Source: Blastocladiella britannica
Lineage: Eukaryota > Blastocladiomycota > Blastocladiomycetes > Blastocladiales > Blastocladiaceae
Assembly: GCA_025349905.2 (NCBI GenBank)
Contig: MU625106.1
Span: 1-11,647, forward strand
Direction of reading: 5' to 3'
DNA: 11,647 nt
In this document: piece by piece, positions 7,013 through 11,647 of the stretch
Position numbering within the stretch: position 1 is the first letter of the stretch
How the letters are laid out: each line of letters opens with the position of its first letter
Notes under the pieces: generated by a model
What the model saw: only the letters and a program-made list of their open reading frames with translations
What the model was told of the DNA's origin: nothing
Database searches by the model: none
Made by a program: the position numbers and the translations under genes

Positions 7013-7432
7013 TTATCGTTGTTTTCATTTTTTTTTGGCCGATCGAATAGTGCTCCTGCTTCGGGATGCGCTCGTACCACCGTCAGCCATCCTTGTCGTA
7101 ATGATGCGCATCCGCATGAGGTTCTATTATGAGATGATTATTTGGGGTTGGGAACTGAGAGTCCCGAAAGAGAAGAGTGAAAAGAAAGCAAAAACCTCCT
7201 GTTGTGTTGGCGTCGCCCCTCAGTTCGTGCGTTGGGATGCGATCGCGCATGGCGAGTGGACCGCGAGGTCAGTGTTCTGAGGTGGATCGCCAGACGATCG
7301 GCATCGGCCTCTCCTTCGCACTCGCCCGGGTCCTTGTGGTGGTGCTACTACCGGTCAATGCTCACGACATAATTGAGAATATGAATTAAACGTCTTTTTT
7401 TTCAAATATCCCACTTCATTTTTTTACGGAGA

Positions 7433-8234
7433 ATGCCAGCCCGCGACAACCACTCCACGGCTGCAGATCCGACCGTCACGGCTCCCGTACAAGAGCAGGT
7501 ATGCACTACGTTGATCGATCGTCCCATCCAATAACCGGTTTTGCCAAAAATATTCAATCCTACAGACATACGAGTGTCCTGGCTATGGCCATCGCGACCC
7601 GCACATGGCTACGAAACGTCGAGCCAAGGGCCGCCGATTTTGCTTGGACTGTTACAATGCCTATAATCGGGCCTGTCATCGGGCGCGGCGCCAGCAACTC
7701 CTTGAGTCGGACATGAGTACCCCGACGTTCGAATGCCGCGGGATTAGCAACTCCGACCCGCACACAGCGGACACCAAGCGTCGAGTCAAGGGCCACCATT
7801 ATTGTATGGATTGTGTGAACGCCTATTACCGGGCACGACGCCAGCACAACTCCAAGGTGTTCCAAGCGGCCGAGAAGGACGCGGAGAAGCAGGCACATCG
7901 CCAGCAATACCCTGAAGCAGAGGAGCTCAAGCGTATTGTGAGCCGCCAAGATTCCCATGTCTGTGCACTGGGCGATCTTGACGTGATCGAAAAAGGATGC
8001 AACAGCAGGGTGCTCCCGACGGCCGAGAAGGACGCGATTGTGGCATGCGACTCCGTCGAGGATAGCTTCATGGACTGTGGCATTTGGGTCGCTCTGCCCT
8101 TGGCGCCTTACCCGACCTCATCGGCGTACCACCAACACCAATATATGGTCATTACAACGATGCCCGTACCACCTGTGATTGCGCCCAAGCCGTACCCGTC
8201 CCCGATCGCGCCCGCCGTGGTTCATTGGTATTGA
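7433..8234 (+). CDS. tandem CHCC zinc-module protein (244 aa, two exons)
   Basis: Exon 1 is 7433-7498 (MPARDNHSTAADPTVTAPVQ EQ). A 67-nt intron, 7499-7565 (GTATGC...CCTACAG), joins in phase 0 to exon 2, 7566-8234. Two homologous modules follow: C26-x8-H35-x12-C48-x2-C51 and C79-x8-H88-x13-C102-x2-C105. They share DPH, KRR-x-KG, [FY]C-x-DC, NAY and RARRQ. The conserved Cys/His ligands and basic tails (NRACHRARRQQ; YRARRQHN) suggest zinc binding and contact with nucleic acid. The CxDC-x-NAY-x-RA end recalls zinc ribbons next to endonuclease VII/Stc1-like proteins and is loosely GATA-like; I cannot assign a family. Next comes a charged, probably coiled helix with a second internal duplication, NS[KR]V-x2-[AT]AEKDA. 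The C-terminus is Pro/Tyr-rich (LAPYPTSSAYHQHQ; PKPYPSPIAP) and resembles a transcription activation tail. DNA-binding regulator is inference. Confidence 0.8.
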
Positions 8235-8475
8235 GGCAGCGCACATTATTGAGAGGATTGTAGCGGCATGCTGGCCTCGTCGGTTCGGTGTATTTAACCG
8301 TACCCTGGGAAAATACAAGTATATTTGGTCCTCCGTACTCATTTTCATTCATCCCCGAGATGGCCGTCGCGGCTCATATCCGCAACCAGCGGATCCTTGC
8401 GCGGACGTCAACTATGGTCAGCCCAGACTCGCGGTCTCACTGCTAGCTGCGCGGTTGGTCGGATGGGATGGGTCC

Positions 8476-8867
8476 ATGGCGTTGCCGGGGCTGGGTAACA
8501 AGAGGACGGTCGAGACGACTGGCGGTGGCTCCCAAGTGCAATGTCAGGTCGACGGCAATTTAACGTGCGAGAATGAGAATGAGGCGGCTGTTTCCAGGAC
8601 AAAGTCGAAGTGCTTCCCACTGACAATAGTGAAGGTAAAATCTTGCCGACCGCCTGCGGAGCCGTATCCAGCGTGCAGTCCACGACGGATCGAAGTAGAC
8701 TGTGCAAGATCCCAGCACAACACCTGGGGCCAAGCTGCACCCCTTTGTGCGGGCTGTGCTCGGAAAGTCGCTTGAGAGCTAATCTCATGGTACTTGACGA
8801 GCGGATCACAATTGAAACGCGAGATCCCTTCCAAATGATCAAGGCAAAAGTAAACATTGCGTTTTGA
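8476..8867 (+). CDS. probable small two-exon Cys-containing protein (109 aa)
   Basis: Exon 1, 8476-8535 (MALPGLGNKRTVETTGGGSQ), is joined by a 62-nt intron, 8536-8597 (GTGCAA donor, TTTAAC branch-like site, TTTCCAG acceptor), to exon 2, 8598-8867. Exon 2 reads DKVEVLPTDNSEGKILPTAC, later SCTPLCGLCSESRLRANLMV and DERITIETRDPFQMIKAKVN, ending IAF then TGA. Splicing moves the frame by exactly the amount needed. Intron length and donor resemble other introns here (GTGCGG, 62 nt, at 10345). Cys at 40, 56, 67, 71 and 74 could bind a metal (CxxxCxxC at the end of the set). The ATG context is only fair (T at -3), so an upstream exon is possible. No family is recognised. The minus-strand ORF over the same bases looks less protein-like. 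Confidence 0.45.
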
Positions 8868-9281
8868 GTAGCAGTAACTTTGTTCGTATTCAAAACACTG
8901 TGCACTCCCCCACTTAGCACTTAACGACTCCGTCCATTCGTTCCCAGCGATTCTTAATTCTCACCATATCGCCACCCTTGCCCTCGCTCGCCGACTTAAT
9001 TATATATTTTTTTAATTCTCCGCTTTACCAAAAAAGCACAGCCACCCTCTCAAGCCGACGCCCACACATACGTCGCAGGAAGCTGCATCATTGCCCCCTT
9101 TTCTTTTATTAAGCTGGGCTCACTTTAAGTCCTTCCTCTCCCTCACCCTCACATAAGTCCACCTCGCGCACCCTTGCACCATTTGCATTGGGCTTGTTTT
9201 CGCCCAGATCCATCTTTTTAAAGTAAAGACCACCGTTACTGGCCCCCCACCAGGTTCCCATTGTTTAAATTCCTGGCTTGG
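8868..9281 (+). promoter_or_regulatory. pyrimidine-rich promoter/leader region of the integrase-domain gene
   Basis: No gene is seen in these roughly 400 bases. The + strand is strongly C/T-rich with many CCCTC/CACC steps, typical of fungal promoters and leaders. A TATATATTTTTTTAATT element lies at about 9001-9017, some 270 nt before the proposed start. TTTAAAGTAAAG lies near 9218. The exact start site cannot be read from the sequence. Confidence 0.35.
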
Positions 9282-11647
9282 ATGTTTATGAACAAGTCAC
9301 CAACGACGGACTCCACATCCCCGCCCTCGACCACCGAGATGAGAGACCACCCGTCACTGCCGCCGCCGCCGTCGCCGCCGCCGCCGCCGCCCCAGCCTTC
9401 GACGCGTAACCAGCGGATCGGCCTCACCGCACTGCTCGAGAAACCCAACTCTGTCCTCCCTTCAATTGCTTCCATACACCAAGTATCGCGCGACGAACGT
9501 TGCGCCGGTTTCGGTGCCAGCGCCAGTACCGGTGCCGGTGTTGGCGGCTATGTTGGCCGGGAGGACTCCATTGAGGACCACCACCAGCGCCAGCACCAGT
9601 GCTACGCCTACCCGCAGGAGCACTCCCGGTTCCAACAACCGCCGTCGGACGACCATGGCCAGCTGCCTTTGCGACGACCCGTGCTCACATCGGACGACCA
9701 CTGGCCCCCGTCTGACCCGTCGCCGGCACCAGCAGTGGCGTGGGGTCGCCACTCTCAACGCCCTGCATCTGACCATGACCGCGATCGTCCGGGTCGATTG
9801 AGTGCGGTGGCTGGCCACACCATCACGCGTTTTGCAGCTTCGGGTGATAATCGCGTGATTGCTGGCAATGAACGTGGGCCGAGGCCTGGACCACTGGTTC
9901 CAAATCATATTCCCACAGCCCCTTCCCCGCCGTTACCAGCCGACAACGCCGACGTCCAGCGGGTCGGTGATGGCACGCGCCCGGGCGGACCGTACAGCAG
10001 CGACGGAGCGCATTGGCGAAACCCCCACTCGTACCGTTACCCGCCCGCACACGCGACCAGGGAGGCCTACCCTGCCCCTCGGTGGACTACCGATGGACGT
10101 CGGCCTCCACCACCGCCATGCCCCGCGCCGCACCATGGCTACGAGCCGCCGTATCCTCCCGAGCCTTACCCTACTGAGCGGCACCCGGCCCAGATGTCTC
10201 CCGAGCCGTACCCTGCACCACGACACCCGGCCCCGATACCCCAGGAGCCGTACCTGCACGACCACGGCGCCCCGCCCGTCCAGGGGTGGTCGCGCTCGCC
10301 GCACGTCAGCTACGACTCCTACGCGTTGAGATATGCTGAATCGAGTGCGGATTCCTTCTGTTTTTTTCATTGGTTCAAAATGCTCACCGTCAATCATTCC
10401 AAAAAGGATACTCGTACCACGATCCTCGGCCGCACATGGATAAGCACCAGTATCCGCCGCCACCACCTCCGCCGGGCTATCCGCCACCTCCACCGGGCTA
10501 TCCGCACTCGAGTTACGCTGCGTCGGCTGCGAACCCGCCTTCGCCGCCGATTCGTGGCCGGAGCGTTGGGCACGCTGCGCGCCAGAGGCCCATGTCGGCT
10601 ACCTCCACGTCTTTTTCGGAGAGGGATGCCCACACGGCACTCTCGGCACCCAGTGCGCATGATGGGCATGAAGAGTTTGCTGTGGCAGCCAACGACGATG
10701 AGGATGATCTGGACGTGAATGGCAAGCCGGTACGTTTGTTTCACTTGCATATTCTCTCTTGCTCGAATTAACCTCCGCGTATGCGAGTGAAGCGGCGCGA
10801 GTACGTTGCCTTTGATGAAGTCGCCTACGAGCTGATGGTTCGTGCACTCCGATCTGATGGCGGGCTTCCCGAGTTCCCCGTTCCCCAGGCCGAGGCCATT
10901 TCCAAAGGTACAATTCTTTTACTGGGATGGGAGAGGTGCGGACTGACATTTGTGATTGGATTCCCAGCGTTTACCCTCGCAACGGCTCACCACCCGGCCG
11001 GCCTCACTCGCAAGAAGTGGATCCGCTTGAAGAGCCGGCTCGCCGTGCAACCTGACCTCGAGCCGCGTCGGTCCTTGACGTGGAGGGGCTGTGTGTTGAT
11101 CATTGCTCCGCAGCAGGTAACAATTTTTTTTTTTTTTTTTCTCATTTCGTTGATGAGAAAGCTCAACCTGTGCAAAATTAAAGGACTGGCCGGCTATCAT
11201 CAAGGAAGCCCATCGCCGTGTGACTCCAAGGGGCGTCTACCATAACTCGATCAAGCAGACCAACATTGAGGTATTGTTTCTATTTTTTCATTTATGGTTC
11301 GGACCTTGTGGAGCACTTACACCAGCACCCATTCAACAACGATAGCTCCGCCGTATATACCAGACGCGACGCAGCCGATGCGGCATCTCTACCGAAGAAG
11401 TCACTGCATACATTGTCGCATGCCACGAATGCGCCATGGGAGGCTTTGAGCCTGTTGATGAGACCCAGCCTCGTCCACTTGTCTATGCCTCATACCAGGG
11501 ATACGAGGCGCGCGAGGTGCAAGATGACGATGTGTCTGCCAAGCAACAGGAGCAACGTGCGCCGGAAGGTTCGGCAGTGCAGTTCACCCAGTCGCCGAAC
11601 CAGAGCCGAAATTCTGTTGACTCACGCCTGCAGATTCACGAGCTGGA
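9282..11647 (+). CDS. Pro-rich protein with integrase-type HHCC zinc domain (6 exons, 3' partial)
   Basis: Exons are 9282-10344, 10407-10729, 10793-10907, 10968-11116, 11184-11270 and 11346 to the end. Introns are 62, 63, 60, 67 and 75 nt (donors GTGCGG, GTACGT, GTACAA, GTAACA, GTATTG; all AG acceptors). Every junction keeps the frame, giving at least 679 residues. Start is ATG 9282 or 9288, both in weak context. Residues 1-450 are Pro/Arg/His/Tyr-rich and probably disordered, with polyproline, EPYP-x-x-RHPAP and PPPPPGYP repeats, then an acidic DDEDDLDV. From about 463 a folded domain begins: REYVAFDEVAYELMVRALRS, then TRKKWIRLKSRLAVQ and LTWRGCVLIIAP. Next is IIKEAHRRVTPRGVYHN...TNIELRRIY...EEVTAYIVACHEC, with H560, H570, C605, C608. 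This matches the integrase zinc-binding (H2C2) pattern of Gypsy/Metaviridae-type integrases and of KRBA2- and Spt10-like host proteins. The tail is Gln/Asp/Ser-rich. No catalytic core is visible before the window ends. A domesticated DNA-binding host protein is inference. Confidence 0.75.
9359..9391. repeat. (GCC)n microsatellite encoding polyproline
   Basis: Thirty-three bases of GCC units with one interruption (GTC) encode the PPPPSPPPPPP stretch near the N-terminus of the integrase-domain gene. It is likely length-polymorphic. Confidence 0.8.
11124..11140. repeat. T17 homopolymer inside an intron
   Basis: Seventeen T lie seven bases after the GTAACA donor of the fourth intron (11117-11183) of the integrase-domain gene. 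The tract may act as an intronic U-rich element and is prone to length error in sequencing. Confidence 0.8.

Noticed and set aside
6804..7280. 158-codon + strand ORF
   Set aside because: It begins at a TTG, and its composition (Arg/Ser/Phe tracts from homopolymers) looks random. The minus strand shows better coding signals and a consensus intron.
8408..8920. 170-codon minus-strand ORF
   Set aside because: Ser/Pro/Arg-rich with no domain-like pattern. The + strand exon pair with a 62-nt intron is more protein-like.
9282..11647. Possibility that the last gene is part of an LTR retrotransposon
   Set aside because: No LTR-like repeat, primer-binding site, gag, protease or RT motif is visible, and the gene needs five spliceosomal introns. 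The missing 3' end means this cannot be fully excluded.

Overview
The window looks like nuclear DNA of an early-diverging, zoosporic-type fungus. My best guess is Blastocladiomycota (Allomyces/Catenaria-like). The reasons are intron-bearing genes with very short, uniform introns (about 60-75 nt, GTR...AG), AATAAA signals at gene ends, long T/A homopolymers, and a 567-residue protein made of the Trp-rich, ankyrin-like repeats (LDWW/LAWW type) that I associate with that phylum. The taxonomy is inference. Nothing bacterial, viral or CRISPR-like was seen, and I found no tRNA or rRNA gene.

Layout: (1) 1-900 (+) is the 3' end of an unrecognised helical protein. (2) 1071-2774 (+) is the intronless Trp-rich repeat protein, packed tightly behind gene 1. 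(3) 2937-3425 (-) is a putative secreted-protein gene with TATA box, A-rich leader, signal peptide and a clear 61-nt first intron; its body is either spliced by further short introns or damaged. (4) 3807-3947 (+) is a 46-codon small ORF whose stop codon lies inside AATAAA. (5) 4085-5393 (-) is an Ala/Ser/Thr-rich, low-complexity protein whose reading frame changes once, through an intron or a frameshift. (6) About 5455-7430 is sparse and AT-richer. It holds a probable minus-strand relic (5872-6261), a 42-bp-period direct repeat beside a TATATA box, and a plausible spliced minus-strand gene (6733-7012, 5' end unresolved) containing a 20-bp perfect palindrome. (7) 7433-8234 (+) is a two-exon gene with two tandem Cys-His-Cys-Cys putative zinc modules. 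(8) 8476-8867 (+) is a probable small two-exon Cys-containing protein. (9) 8868-9281 is a pyrimidine-rich promoter-like stretch. (10) 9282 to the window end (+) is a six-exon, 3'-truncated gene joining a long Pro-rich disordered N-terminus to an integrase-type HHCC zinc-binding domain.

No operon or shared pathway is evident; the genes are on both strands and look independent. The most interesting items are the tandem CHCC-finger protein, the integrase-like HHCC domain carried by a spliced Pro-rich host-style gene, and several small genes that become visible only after splicing by eye. All splice models come from reading frame and splice consensus alone, with no RNA evidence.
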